Source: Gammaproteobacteria bacterium (GTDB lineage: Bacteria > Pseudomonadota > Gammaproteobacteria > Chromatiales > Chromatiaceae). From it: a stretch of 47,433 nt of DNA. Position 1 is the stretch's first letter, and each line of letters starts with the position of its first letter. Under the pieces are notes generated by a model, which did no database searches, was not told the origin of the DNA, and saw only the letters and a list, made by a program, of their open reading frames with translations. Positions 47,407-47,433 of the stretch are shown one piece after another. Where the stretch lies: NCBI GenBank assembly GCA_018812525.1, contig JAHJDE010000149.1:1-47433 (forward strand). The letters run 5' to 3'. Made by a program: the position numbers and the translations under genes.

Positions 47407-47433
47407 AAGGTGGCTCAGCGCCAGGGGTGCTCC

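Overview
The window comes from a GC-rich gammaproteobacterial chromosome. The complete F-type ATP synthase operon with its parAB/rsmG/mnmG/mnmE/yidC/rnpA/rpmH neighbours, hemCDXY, a cytochrome c4-type protein, DsbA and an Rnf cluster fit a Chromatiales-like, probably sulfur- or anaerobic-metabolism lineage. That placement is inference from gene content; no marker fixes the genus.

Layout. 1-525: the 5' part of a transposase gene running off the left edge, and a 115-bp inverted-repeat element that looks like a MITE. 523-4164: an oxygen-sensing-type c-di-GMP phosphodiesterase (receiver, GAF, HD-GYP, hemerythrin), a class I glutamine amidotransferase and an FKBP prolyl isomerase. 4193-19332 (minus strand): the origin-proximal housekeeping block rpmH-rnpA-yidC-mnmE-mnmG-rsmG-parA-parB-atpIBEFHAGDC, with a strong sigma-70 promoter before atpI and a clear terminator after atpC. 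dnaA is not next to rpmH; instead hemC-hemD-hemX-hemY (19580-24079) diverges from it.

24140-37166 is the most interesting part. A CysB-like LysR regulator diverges from rnfB, which is followed by a 1639-residue pyruvate:ferredoxin-type 2-oxoacid oxidoreductase with its own C-terminal ferredoxin domain, then rnfC, rnfD, rnfG, rnfE and rnfA and a 61-residue membrane protein with four C-terminal cysteines. The arrangement suggests a dedicated route in which electrons pass between a 2-oxoacid, low-potential FeS centres, the Rnf membrane pump and NAD(H), in either direction. RnfB is of the long (clostridial-like) type but has lost all four ligands of one [4Fe-4S] cluster. The small Cys protein resembles in design the NqrM factor of the related Na+-NQR and is a candidate Rnf maturation factor. 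A string of perfect hairpins separates this cluster from a convergent 2Fe-2S/FAD reductase.

37236-45456 holds ordinary accessory and housekeeping genes: an NAD-dependent epimerase-like protein, a CbiM-superfamily membrane protein, a di-haem cytochrome c, DsbA, an EEP-family hydrolase, a diguanylate cyclase, a zinc-ribbon protein of unknown function, a displaced yidD and an ArnT-like glycosyltransferase. 45419-47433 is a decayed integration site: the 3' half of a tRNA-Arg(CCG) fused to a truncated integrase, a frameshifted excisionase-like gene, an XRE-type regulator and a TPR protein that seems to have lost its expected C-terminal part.
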